Shown in pieces: positions 37,166 to 50,079 of a stretch of 64,000 nucleotides of DNA. Numbering within the stretch: the stretch's first letter is position 1; every line of letters begins with the position of its first letter. Source of the stretch: Monosporascus cannonballus (taxonomy: Eukaryota > Ascomycota > Sordariomycetes > Xylariales); contig QJNS01000319.1 of assembly GCA_004154925.1 (NCBI GenBank), forward strand, positions 1-64,000. Direction: 5' to 3'. Under the pieces are notes generated by a model. That model saw only the letters and a list, made by a program, of their open reading frames with translations, was not told where the DNA came from and searched no databases. The position numbers were made by a program, and so were the translations under genes.

Positions 37166-39336
37166 TTTTTTTTTAATTTATTTTAAAAAATAACGCGATA
37201 ATTATTAAAAATAAAGCTCCCCGATTACAAAATAAACCTAAGTTATTAGTCGAAAAGACCGCCGATCGGAACCTAATTAACGAACGATTGATCACGGTAT
37301 AGGAATAGGCGAAAAAGCTTATAATAGAATCTTAACAGGCAAAAGATTATAGTTTCCGAGATCTCGAATTACGTTATATATATAATAAAAATGCATTTCG
37401 ATAACCGTTAATTAAACGGTCGGAAAACGGACATAGTATAACGACCGGGTTTCGGAATTTAAAATAATAAAAAATTATTTTTTTAATAATAATTAAATTT
37501 TAAAAATTATTCGTTAATAAAACAAACAGTATTAGAAATTATTCCGATAATTGACCGAATAATAAATAATAATATAAGTTAAAAAAGTAAAACTTTATAA
37601 GTTAATTACGATATTATTATAAAAACTTAAAGGTAATAAGCGAATATTGCGTTATAATTATCCGAAATTTTTCGAACGCGTATCGATTAAAAAAAGTTAA
37701 ATAAAAGTTATTATAAAAGCTTATGCCGAAAGGTTAAGGCGAAATACCTTTATTTATATTTAATAGACCATAAGTTATATAAACGTTTTTATTACAAACG
37801 TTTAATAATTATATCGCGTTATATTTAATTATTTTGATTATTTAAAAAATTAAAAATAAAAAGTTTATAGATTTTTATTAGGAAAAATTATGTAAATCCT
37901 AATTTTTTCGATAAGTAATATAAGGAATAATTTATGGAATCACGATAGCAACCCGATTAATTACCGTTAAATTTTTATATTAAATAAAAGCCTTTAATTT
38001 ATAAAATAAAGCTTACGGATATTTTTGACCTGGAAAATAATCGAGATAATAAACCTTTCATTTTTGATTATTTTTACAAATTAATATTAAGGTTATAAAA
38101 TACCTTATTGCGAAACATATTAAGTTAAAACAAATTAATAAGATAATAAATAAGATAAAACGTTATTAAAGCGTTTGAAAAAAGACAAAAAAACCGATTA
38201 TTTTCTTTTAAAAATATTAATAAGGATAAATAATTTTATTTTAATACTTTTAAAAAAAGATTTTTAAAGCAAATTAAAGGCATTACGTAAAAGCAATAAG
38301 AATTACGGACGTTTTTATATTAGGAAGACAAATAATCGTCGATTTAATTCCGATCGGAATAAATTCGTACAATTTAATATCCTTAATTTGTATAAGGGTC
38401 TATTTAAGTATTATAACTATAAGAGGCTAAATTATAAAAACGTAAATTATAAATTTAAAAAAGATACGAAAACCTTATTATTCGGATTATAAGGAAATTA
38501 ATTTTCGAAAGCCGTATAAAACATTATAATATATAACAATAAATTAATCACTGAACGTAAACTCAAAAAAGGGACCGGAATAAGCATATACGTCTAGTTC
38601 ATTTCGGCTGATAATTACAGAACGGTTAAAACAAAGCCGCTTTTTAAAAAGAAGACATTTATTAAAAGAAATACGAGGAATATAATAATATAAATGGATA
38701 TAAATATCGGAATATAGATAAATATTACAAGCAAAAAATTAACGAAAAAAGTTAATTTTTAATTAATTTCAGTAAATATTCTAGGCCTTATCGGCGTTAA
38801 CGATACGTATATCAAGTATTATAAGCTTTACGAAATTTCTATTAATATAATAAATAATAATAAGAACGAAAGAAAATTTAAACAAATTTATTTTGTTATA
38901 TGCCGTAATCGAAAAGCGCTTAATTTTTTACTGTTTAAACCCGAAAAAATAAATTAAAGATCTTGCTGAATATAATTATATATTAATAGTTATATTTATC
39001 GTTATAAAAAGTGGATAAATAAAAAATTGTAAATTTAACGCTTTTTAAGAAGTAAGTTTATATCGTTAACTTAATAAACCTAATCAAAAAATTAAACATC
39101 TCGGAATTCAGAAAATAATAAAAACGGGGGTTAATTAATTTTTTTATATGTTTAAAGAATTTCCGGAGAATATATTTCGAAAAAATACTGAAAAAAATAT
39201 TTTAGCTATTAGAGGTAAAATATGTAATAGATTTGATCCTAAGAAAAACGCCCTTATTTAGCCTAATTTACTTTATTTCGAAAACTTAAAGGAAAATATT
39301 TAAAAAATATATCCGAAAAAACTTAAAGGTAGGTCG
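37166..39336 (+). pseudogene. Element D gag and protease region (left part)
   Basis: A decayed plus-strand coding region follows the D 5' LTR. At 38,409-38,450 a retroviral-type zinc knuckle is recognisable, but the Cys and His codons now read Tyr (KYYNYKRLNYKN), the expected outcome of G-to-A and C-to-T changes at TGT and CAT. Downstream weak protease-like sequence leads to the insertion point of element C at 39,337-39,341, just before RT. Confidence 0.6.
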
Positions 39337-39341
39337 AATAC

Positions 39342-39782
39342 TGTTACAGGAACAGGGGTTCCTATCTCGAGGAGACCAACCTTTGAGGCCTAGCGCAAAC
39401 CTGTCACGGCTAAACTCCGGATGGGAAGGTTTGGCCCTTAAAGTGATCTAATTAATCTAGGTAATTTAAGTAATCTGGACCAGATTATATAAATCACATA
39501 AATCACATAAATCTACGATACACTTACTTTAAGGAATTAGGATATATAATAAATCGGTTTTTTATATAAATAGCACTTATTTAATTTCGTTCTTTAGCTA
39601 TTAATTTAAGTTTTTAATTCAGAGATAATCATACCGTTTTCTAATTGGGAAGAAAATTCTTAAATTTCTTTAACGAACAAACCCTTAGTGAATTATTTTT
39701 CGCCTTATTATTACTTGCAAATCAAGACCCCATTTCGGATATTGCTTATACCTCCAGGTGGATATATAATAGGTTCGTTATA
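39342..39782 (+). repeat. 5' LTR of element C
   Basis: 441 bp, the same length as its partner at 46,196. It contains a tandem ATAAATCACATAAATCACAT segment near 39,490 and a conserved stretch, AAATCAAGACCCCATTTCGG, near its end. Fewer RIP changes are seen in this copy than in the 3' LTR. Confidence 0.9.
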
Positions 39783-40379
39783 TTTTGATAACTTTTTAAT
39801 TAATAGCTAACCAATAATTTAAAGCCTAATTAAGCATAAACTTTTCTGAAATTAATAAAAACGATATTATAAGATAATATTCAAAAGATAAATAACATAT
39901 TCGATCCCCGTTATTAGCTAATAAAAGATCAGTAACTAAATTAAACGATTTACCTCTTATCGAAAAAGTTCTTTAACTGATTAATAATATAGCACCCCTT
40001 ATTATTCGATTTTAAAAAATATTATTTTCGTAGCCCAGATAGTAACTTACCCCGGCCCCTAAGGATATTATCGAGGTCCAGGGAAAGGAGTCGGAAAAGG
40101 AGGTGGCTAAGAAAGGGGTTAAAGAAAAATATGGAACCGAGGTTTTAAAAGAAAAAGAAAGAAAACTTATTATAGAAAAAAAATTAGACCTTTTGGTATA
40201 AGAAATCAAAAGCCTGAAAAAAAAGAATATTTAGCTTGTTAAAGAAAAGAAACCGGTTTTCTTTTAGTTCGGTTCCGCTAAAGGACGAAATTAAGGAAGT
40301 AGGTTTTGACCACCTTCGGAACAAATATTAGAAAAAACTTCGACTTTGCTATTATTTGGCGCGAATTAGACCCGTGAAA

Positions 40380-41160
40380 GAACCATTCCACCTCCTAGTT
40401 ACCAGGGAATACCAGATATTAAGGGCTACAAACCAATTCCCCTTAAGCCTTATAATGGATTTACGGATATGAAAGGATTCTTGATACAGGCCAAACTTTA
40501 CTTCAAGTTTTATAAGAATTTTTTAACGGAGGATTATCAAAAAATAATAACTATTTTTTAGTTACTTACCAGAAAAGTTTTTTTGTAGTTCGAACTTATT
40601 ATAAAAAATTATTTACAAAATTATTCCAATAAATGTTCAAATATAATTAATTATATTTTCAGCAAGTATAAATATTTCGAAGAAAAAATACGAATTTTAT
40701 TTGGAAATCAAAATAAGAAATAATATATAATTAAATAATTTTATCTTTTTCGTTAAACCAAATTAACGTTTAAATATACGATTAAATTTAACCGTTTGGT
40801 AACTATTTTTAACTTAGCAAAAAACGCATTATTTTATCCTTATTATAACGGTTTAAAACCTTAGGTTAAGGACGAAATATATATGGAACCTAAGATAAGA
40901 TTTTTTACAGAATATATAAATAAGGTTATTATCGCCGACCGACGTATTTTTGATCGGTACTTCGAAAAAAAGGGGACCAGCAAACGAAATAACGATAAAA
41001 GCTTTAATAGCCGAAACAAAAAAAATAAGAGCAAGCCTTAAAAAAAAGCGAATGCCGTTTCGAAAAAGCCCAAAAAAAATAAGTTTAACGTAAAATGTTT
41101 TAACTGTGGCAAAAAAGGGCATTTTAAAAACAAATATCATTTTCCCGTTAAAAGGAATTC
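40380..41160 (+). pseudogene. Element C gag relic with zinc knuckle
   Basis: A retrotransposon gag-like segment (about 40,390-40,720) is followed by a basic linker and a zinc knuckle at 41,096-41,137 reading CFNCGKKGH with the fourth ligand changed from Cys to Tyr. This nucleocapsid motif packages the RNA in related elements. Stops interrupt the frame. Confidence 0.75.
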
Positions 41161-42119
41161 CTTAATTTCAAAAAAAAGTTAAAATAATTGAACAAAAAAT
41201 AAATAATAAAGTAAAAAAGGAGAAGAAAGAAATTAATTCGATTTCCTCTTAGCCAGAATTTATTATTACCATAATTACTTAAATTTAAAACGATAACCCA
41301 AAATACGAAAATTATCTTACTTATTAAAACTTTAAGATTAAAGCCTATAAGTATTACCTAGGACAAACGACCTTTAGGATAATTATGGCGTTAAGATACC
41401 GTTACCATTTTAAATTATCTTAATGCGAAATATACGATAAGGATAGTTAATTTCGACCTAATATTAATAACTATAAATAGTTATCCCCAGAACTTTATAA
41501 GTTCCCCGAATGCTCGGTACATATTAAAAATCCCCATAACCTGTTGCACTTTACTGCTTATTATTATAACGATTATTTCGTTTATTTTAAAGCTAAAAAG
41601 ATAATAATTTTTGGCTTGGATAAAATAAGGAAATACCTACCAAACCTAATAACGAATACAGATGCATAAAAACCTCCCGATAATTAAAATATCCTAAATC
41701 TTATTATTTACATCCCAATTCAAAACGGAATCGGAAGGCTATATCGCAAAAATGCTTATATTACTCCCTGACGTTTTGTATTTAATACGAGCTTTTAGAT
41801 ATAGGAATACTTTTTTCGGAGGTATACTTTTCCGACCCTATGATTTAGGAAGTACAAAACCAAAGATTAAGCCAAAAAAAACGATTATTTTCGGATGCCA
41901 ATTGGGCAAAAAAAAAATGGTACAAATATATAGATAATCACTATACCAAGTACGCAGCTAAAAAAGTTCGAAAATGGAAACGCCTTTTCGCAAGCAGATT
42001 ATTCCAATCAAAAAATAGCAAAGGCCTTCGAAGGTAAGGTATTAAGGAGCCCTAATATATAAAACCTTATGTGAAGTAACCAAAGGATTACGCAACCAGA
42101 TCGAGATTTTTTTGCGATA

Positions 42120-45100
42120 TAAAAATAAAACGTTTAAAGTTATAATCGACTTAGGAACAAAAGGTAATTTTATTTTTTTTATGGTGGCAAAAAAACATTA
42201 AATTCCTTAAAAATATAAGTTAAAGTTTTATAAGTTACGTACGGTAAACGAAAACTTATTTACATACGAAAACGGACGAATTTTTCGAAAAACTGAAAAA
42301 TTCTTAATACGGATTTAAGGATATTAAAAACGGATTTCGCTGGATATTGCCGATATTTCCGGATACGATATTATTCTGGGAATATTATAGCTTAGGTTTA
42401 GCAATTTACGTATTAATTAAAAATATTAAACATTTTTATAGGAAAATAAACCACCCGAAAAAGATAATTAAGAAATTTGTTATGTTATTAAGGAAATCCA
42501 GATTACAGATTAAGCCTTTATAGTACCACCTAAGCATTAACGGTTTAAGAAATTATTTAAAAATAAGGAAAACCACGAATTATTACGATATAGTTAATAA
42601 AATTATAAGATATCTATTAAAGAAAAATACTATTTTAAACTTTATAAAATTTACCATATAAACCCTAATACGTTAAAGGCTTTATAGAAAAGCATTTAAT
42701 TTGATTTGAAAAAAAATATATATTTAATTTTTTGATTCCCTAGCTGGATACCCCGTCCTTATAATACCAAAAACCAAAGATGGAAAGCAAAAAATTAACG
42801 AAAATAAAAATCTGGTTTTCAGAAAAGTAATCGATTACCGACAGTTAAACGATATTACGATTAAAAATAAATATCTTTTAACTTTTATAAACATATTAAA
42901 AAAAGATTAACAAAGCAAAATGGTTTACCGTACTTAATTTCCGAAACGGTTATTATCGTATCAAAATGGCTAAGGGAGAAAAATGGAAAACGGCATTTAA
43001 AATAATATATGGATTTTACGAATACAAAGCAATACCTATAGGACTTATTAATACTTCTACCAATTTCCAACGCCTAGTTATAATTATATTCAGAAAATTT
43101 CTAAACAAATTTATGTTCGTTTATCTCGACGATATCCTTATTTATTCTGAGATTTTAGAAAAGCATAAAAAGTAAATTACCCAAATACTCCAAATTTTAA
43201 ACGAAATAAATATCCGAATTAACTCGGCCAAAAGCGTATAGCATATGCAGAAACTAAATTTTCTGAGATATACTTTTACCCCCGGCCAAATCCAGATTTA
43301 ACGTTCTAAAATGAAAATAATTAAGGATTGGCTTATTCCGGACAAGGCGACCGTTACAGATATTCGGCAAATCTTAGGATTTACGAGTTACGTATACGGC
43401 CTGATTAAGGGATACGGAGATATAGTTAGACCGTTAACGAAATTTATCATTAAGGAGTACGTAAAAAAGGAGTTTGAATTTCCAAAGGATGCAAAAGAAG
43501 CATTCTAAGTATTGAAGAATGTAATTACCAGTAGACCTATAATAAAATTACCTAACGCAGATAAAAAGAAACGCCTGAAAACGAATGCTTCAGATTATGT
43601 ACTAGGTGCCGTTTTAGAATAGCTAAAGGATAACGGCAAATGGTACCCAGTGGCATATTACTTAAAAGCACTTAAAGATATAAAACTTAAATACCCAATT
43701 TACGATAAGAAATTGTTAGTAATCGTTAACGCTTTTAAAAAAATAGGAATTTTTCTTTAGCGGAACGAAAAAAAATTTTGATATTTATTTTAATTACGAA
43801 AACCTTACCCGATTTATAAAAACGTAAGAATTAAACAAAAAATATGAAATTTGGATAATTTTCTTATCAAGATTTAACTTTAAAATATATTATATTAAAG
43901 GAAAAAAAACATCTAAGCGGATATTTTTAGTCGTAAAGGCGATTACGACTTTAAAGTTCCCAAAAAAAGTATATAAATGTTATAATATAACTAGGATGGC
44001 ATTATACAGTTATGCGAAATTTTAAGGAAACCATTCCTCAAATTCTTGATATAATTCGGGAATTTCTACGACGAAAAGGAATAAAAAAAGTTTTAATAGC
44101 TAAAAGAATAACCAAAAAACCAGTTATTATACCATGGCAAAATTTATGTTCCAAAGGATTAACAAGAATAGTTCGTAAGAGAATTTCACGAGGACTTATT
44201 ATACGGATATTAAGAAATTTTCAAAATTATTAAATAATTATAAAAAAAGTACGGCTTTTTAAAATTACGCCAAATAATTAAAAAGATAATTAAGAATTAT
44301 AACATTTGTAATAAGGCTAAAGCAGTACGTTATAAGCCTTACGGGTTATTACAACTTATTAATATTTCTAATAGGGCATGGAATATTATAGCTTGGGATT
44401 TTATTATTAATTTATCTCCATTTAAAAATCCAGTTATTAAAATTAAGTATGACGGAATGTAGATAATTATTGACAAACTTATTAAATATGGGTATTTTTT
44501 ACTTTTTAAAAAGAACGTAACAGTAAAATAATTAGCCTACGTCTTTATTAGATATTATCTAGATAAATATGGAATACCAAAAAAGATTATTTCCGATAAA
44601 GATACGCTTTTTACTTTAAAGTTTGGTACCAGTTTCTTTAAACAAATTAATACAAAACTTAAGTTTTTAACAGCTTATTATCTCCAGACGGATAGCTAAA
44701 CCGAAAAGCTTAATTAAACCTTAAAACAATATTTTCGAAATTACGTTAATTACTAACAGGATAATTAGGTAAAGTTTTTGCCATTAGTACAAATTGCCTA
44801 TAACATATTTATTAACGAAAATATGAGCGTATTTCCTTATATAACTATATACGGACATAATGCAGAAATAAAACGACTTAAATAATTACTTAATAAGGTA
44901 CCAAAAATTATTATAATTGCTTTAAAAACAGAAATATTAACGACAGAAATCAAAATAATTTAAGCTCGTTTCCAGAATAAATTGCGATTTTTTCAATAAC
45001 GGATAACCTAGTATTACAACAAAAAAAGAATTAAAGGACCAATTTTAGCAAAAAAAAGACAAAATTTACTTGTTATACCAAAAACAAAACGTAATTTCGA

Positions 45101-45420
45101 ATATCTTTTAAATTAAAACAAAAAGATTTAACGATAAGCTTAATTTCAAAAAACTTGGCCCGTTCAAAATTGAAAAAGTTATTTTCAAAACTAACTACCG
45201 ACTGTCGTTATCCGAAAATATGAAAATATACCCTGTTTTTCATATCTCTTTGCTTAAACCGGCACTTAAGAACGCCCCGTTAAAAACAAACCTGGAACTT
45301 AAAAAAGATTTCGACGAATACGAAGTTGAATAAATATTAAACTTTAAAATAATCAAAAACAAAGTTCAGTATTTAATTAAATAGGAAGAATACTTATATA
45401 AAAAAATATTTGGGAACTAT
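42120..45420 (+). pseudogene. Element C pol relic (protease, RT, RNase H, integrase)
   Basis: Order read from the sequence: aspartic protease remnant at about 42,140-42,180 (IDLGTKGNFIF, where the active site would be D-S/T-G); RT with VIDYRQLND (about 42,828) and an uninterrupted 42,966-43,175 segment ending in FVYLDDILIYS (YLDD at 43,122-43,133); RNase H with TNASDYVLGAVLE (about 43,573) and YPIYDKKLLVIVNAF (about 43,692); integrase core with DFI, ISDKDTLF and LTAYYLQTDS (about 44,400-44,700). A decayed C-terminal part runs to about 45,420; I could not confirm a chromodomain there. Confidence 0.85.
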
Positions 45421-46060
45421 TTAATTATTTAACGAATACGATAGACCTAATTAAAACGTTCCACCGCCAGAATCCTGACCGACCGTTTTTAACGCGGCCA
45501 AGGTTATAAGCAATAACGGTCCTCCACCCAAATCCAAGTTTGCGGCGTTTTAATCGAAGAAAGTAAATGCCTCCGTAATGGCGTTTATTTCGAAAGTAAA
45601 TTGTACTTGCTCCGCTTTCATACGTCGTTATTCTTCCTTTAACCTTTTGTATTTTTTCAGTTAATCCAATTTATAACCCTCCTTTAAAATTATAAAAGCT
45701 TTTTTTTCCAGAACGCTTTGCTGCAGGCAAAAACGTTTTAATTAATTAACGAGCTTTTTCGTTCTTTTTTTAGCCGTTTCCTGGTATGCGGCCAAGACTT
45801 TTTAATACGTAACCAAAATATCCTCCACTTCGTATTATTTTTTCTGCAAATGTTCGCGCTTTTTTCGGATTTTCATTAAGGAATTTATATTCAATATATC
45901 GCAAGCCGAACGCTAACGACGAATATAATAATTATAACTAGAGATGTCCGCCACGAAAATATAATCGAACTCTCTTAAACGGACGCAATTCGAACATGCG
46001 ATAACCTTGAAACCAAATTTCTCGATAAAATTTGCACGGTTATTACGCGTTTTGCGCTAA
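45420..46060 (-). pseudogene. Element C antisense Cys-rich/coiled-coil ORF relic
   Basis: On the minus strand, between pol and the 3' LTR and opposite in direction, a frame of roughly 200 codons can be followed from about 46,060 to 45,420 with few stops, nearly all of the TAA/TAG type that RIP makes from Gln codons. The N-terminal part reads FGFKVIACSNCVRLRE and continues to a decayed second Cys cluster (RSACDI), so probably two CxxC pairs. It is followed by about 120 residues rich in Lys, Glu, Leu and Ala with heptad-like spacing (KKRTKKLVN, LEKKAFIILKEGYKL), a coiled coil. I do not know its function. Position, strand and layout recur in A and B. Confidence 0.6.
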
Positions 46061-46195
46061 TTCAAACGAGGTTTTTTTTTGGATGCAGCCTATTATGGTA
46101 AAATCAGCTGGATATTTCCAACTTTTTCCAACAAACCAAGGTGACGACTTACGGTTTTTATCTTTAGGACAAAAATCCTTAAAAAGGAGAAATAA

Positions 46196-46636
46196 TATTA
46201 TAGGAATAATGGTTTCTATTTCGAGGAAATCAATTTTTAAAGCCTAATGCAAACCTGTTACGGCTAAATTCCGGATAGGAAGGCTTAGCCCTTAAAATGA
46301 TCTAATTAATCTAGGTAATTTAAATAATTTGAACCAGATTATATAAATTATATAAAGCACATAAATCCACGATATACTTACTTTAAAGAATTGAGATATA
46401 TAATAAATCGGTTTTTTATATAAATAGTACTTATTTAATTTCGTTTTTTAACTATTAATCTAAGCTTTTAATTCAGAAGTAACTATATCGTTCTTTAATT
46501 AAGAAAAGAGTCCTTAAATCTCTTTAACGAACAAACCCCTAGTGAATTATTCCTCGCTTTATTATTACCTGCAAATCAAGACCCCATTTCGGATATTGCT
46601 CATACCTCCAGGTGGATGTATAACAGGTTCGTTACA
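46196..46636 (+). repeat. 3' LTR of element C
   Basis: 441 bp, the partner of 39,342-39,782, starting TATTATAGG (RIP-mutated from TGTTACAGG) and ending GTTACA, followed by the AATAC duplication. Confidence 0.9.
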
Positions 46637-46641
46637 AATAC

Positions 46642-49600
46642 ATTATTCGAAAACGGACGTAAAAGTATTAATATTATTTATATCTAAAAAGAATAATAAT
46701 CTCCGATTATACGATAATTATAAGCGGTTAAATTAGATAATAATGAAAAATTAATACTTTTTACCGTTAATTATAAAAATAATAAATCGTTTAAGGTTAA
46801 TTAAGATATTTTCAAAAATTGATTTTAAGAATATTTATTACCGTATTAAAATTAAAAAGAGCGACTAATGGAAAACCGTTTTCCGAATACGGCACGAATA
46901 GTTTAAATATATAATTATACTATTTAGCCTTATTAATATATTAATTACGTTTTAGGCTTATATATATAAAATGTTAAATAAATTAATTAATTATATATAC
47001 GTAATATATCTAAATAATATAGTTATTTATTCGGACAACGAAAAAAATATGCGAAATATTTCCAGTTAGTTTATAAACAGTTATTATAATATTAATTATT
47101 TATTAAAATGTTTAAATACGAATTTTTAAAGAAAAAAATAAATTTTTTAGTATTTATAATTAATATCGACGGTTTGGACATAGATTGTCGACGGGTCGAT
47201 ATTATCGAAATATAGCTAAAGTTAAAATTAATTTATAATATTTAAATATTTTTAGGATTTGTAAATTTTTATCTAAAATTTATTGCTTATTATTCGCGTA
47301 TTACCGAATTCAATATTAAGTTTTTAAAATGGACGTAAAGTAAAAATAAAATAGCAAAATTAGGGTAATCCGAAAAAATTAAAAAGGCATTTCGAAATTT
47401 AAAAAATACATTTTAATTACCGATTATTTTTCGATATTAAGATAATATTAAAAATACTAAGATTAAAATAAATATTTTAATAAAAGTTATATTAGGGATA
47501 TTTTTATAAAAATACGGACAATATTAATATTTAATTATATATTAAACGCGAAAAATAACTTTAATTGAAAAACGGTAAGTTATAAAGTAATAAAAATTAT
47601 TAGCGATTATAAAAACCTTAAAATATTAACGGCAATATTTTAAGAGTACGAAAAACGTTTTTTAATATTTACCAATTATATGGCGTTAAAAAATATAATA
47701 AAGGCGCCGGCGCGTAATTTTAAAAGGAAGTTAGCCTAATAGGTTTATCGTTTTGCGTAATTTGATTTTAAGGTTTAATATTAATCGGGCGTTATTAACT
47801 CGGTAAATAAGCTATTTAAACGTCTAGATTATATATTAAGAGAAATTGCGTATAAATATATAATTGTTACATTATTTAAGAAATTCGGATTTACGAATAA
47901 TATACCAGAAAACGTACGAAAAATAATTGTAAATATATAGCGCGATTTAAAGCTTTATAAAAGGGTAAAAGACCTTATAAAAATAACACAAAATTCGTTT
48001 ATTATAAAATTCCTAAATAGATTTTAGGTGGCGGAAGTTCAGGTAATTATGATCTGCGTAAAAAAGGCGGAAAACCTTTGTTATATAATTGCAGAAAGTT
48101 TTCGAAAAAAAATAAAAAATTATCTATTTACCGAACTTATCGTTTATAAATAATAATATAAGTACGAATCGCAATAGTAATATAATTAACGATTAAATAA
48201 TAATAACCGTAAATTATAATTATATTATAATTGAAATCCGAAAAAATTAAAAAGAACGAAATTAATATTAAAATTATTATTTATAATTAATACGTTTTAT
48301 ATTTTTTGGTAAAAAAGTTATTTAAGGACAAAATGGCATTATAGTTAAAAGTTTTCTAATAATTTTGCGATTAGGTTCGAAAATTGCAAATTAGAAATTT
48401 AAATATTATGGAATTAATACGGATAATTAAACATTAAACCGGAATAAAAGGAAGATATTTTCTGGATTTAAATAAAGTTTTATATTATCGAAATAAATTC
48501 GTAATCTCGTCGTAGAGCGCTTTACAGAAGTAATTGATTAATTAGTACCATAATAATCTAAGAGCAGAACATATAGGATATATCCGTACATTAAAATTAA
48601 TAATTAAAAGGTTTTATTAGAAAAATATGGTAAACGATATCCGAAAACATATTAAGCAATATCCGAACTATTAGAGTATAATAAAGTTACATTATAAATT
48701 ATATGGATAATTATAACCTTTACTGTTATTTAAGTAATCTTTTTAAACAATCTCGTTAAATTTTATTACGGGATTTCCCAAAAGCCTAGGTTTAAACGGG
48801 TTAAAGTATGACGTAATTTTGGTGATCGTTAACCGTTTTACGGAATTAAGATTATTTATCCTTACAGTTAAAACCTTAATTATAACCGAATTGGCCTAAT
48901 TGTTTTATGATAAGGTTAAATGCAAATTCGATATGTTAGCCGGAATTATTAACGATAAAGATAAATTATTAACGAATTAATTTTGAACGAAATTTTATAA
49001 AAAACAAAAAATAAAGCGGCAAATGTTAACCGTTTATTATCCGCAAACCGATAAGTAAACGGAACGTATTTATTAGATTTTAAAATATTATTTTCGTAAT
49101 TACGTTAATAAGTATTAAAATAATTAAATAAAATTATTGCGAAATATGGAATTTATATATAACAATATACGGAACGTATTTACCGGCCGTTTTCCGTTCG
49201 AAGCCTTATATGGGTATTATTTAAAGATAATAAAATACTTTTTATAACGGTTTAAAGGATAAATATAAGAAATTAAGAAATACTTTAAAAAATAACGCGT
49301 ATTTGTCGAATAATATACGAATATTAAGAAAAAATAATAATAATTTAAAAAAAGTATTTTAATTAACGTTATATATTTATGGAATTCCAATTAGGATAAT
49401 AAGTAAATTTATCGACCAAAAACTTTAAGTTTAAAAATAAAAAATTCGTATTTACTTATATTTGGATTGCGATTAAAAAACGATTAGATTTTTAAACGTA
49501 TAAAATAATCTTTTTTATCAAATATTAATAGATGTATAATATATTTCTAATATTTTTGTTAAAACCGTAATGTAACCGAGAACCGGATAACGTTTAAATA

Positions 49601-49830
49601 ACGTTACCGGCTTTAATAAAGAAACAAAAAAATTAAATAGTAAAAAATATTATTCATTATTAAGATAACCGAAAGAATTACAAATATTTCATTAAATAAA
49701 TAATTTGGCCTGCCAAATATAATACGTAAAAATCCTGAAAATATTTTAAATATATATTTAAGATATTATAACGTAATAAAAAGAAAGTTAAATACGTATT
49801 TAAAAAATGGGATAACCCAAAAATCGTAAG
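46642..49830 (+). pseudogene. Element D pol relic (RT, RNase H, integrase, chromodomain)
   Basis: The D coding region resumes after element C. RT begins with NNLRLYDNYKRLN (about 46,696-46,735). The catalytic YLDD has become YLNN (47,007-47,018) by two G-to-A changes. RNase H follows. Integrase is clear at about 48,830-49,210 (INDKDKLLTN, LTVYYPQTDK). A decayed chromodomain lies at about 49,640-49,830 (FIK, WPAKYNT and a basic tail). Stops are frequent and of RIP type. Confidence 0.8.
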
Positions 49831-50079
49831 ATAATAATAGCCCGATCGGAAATTAGTTGCCTAATAATTATAAAAATTATAAAAAATAATTCTAAATAAA
49901 ATAAAAACATTAATATTAAAGTATTATTTAATTATATAATTATTTTTAAATTTTTGTCGAATAATTACTTTATTATATATTAATCGAAAATTTATAAGTC
50001 ACGTAAAAAGAATTAAACCTTTATTTTAAAAATAAAATCTTGCATTTAACTATTAAGTTTGACGTTAATTAATTTTTAA

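Larger units (their letters stand above)
39342..46636 (+). mobile_element. Element C: Ty3/gypsy retrotransposon nested in D
   Basis: 7,295 bp with 441-bp LTRs at 39,342-39,782 and 46,196-46,636 and a perfect target duplication AATAC (39,337-39,341 and 46,637-46,641). The 5' LTR starts TGTTACAGG and the 3' LTR ends GTTACA. A purine tract (about 46,180-46,192) precedes the 3' LTR. It encodes gag with zinc knuckle, protease, RT, RNase H and integrase on the plus strand and a Cys-rich ORF on the minus strand near the 3' end. It is less decayed than A, B and D: an RT segment of 69 codons is uninterrupted. Its LTRs are unrelated to those of A, B and D. Confidence 0.93.
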
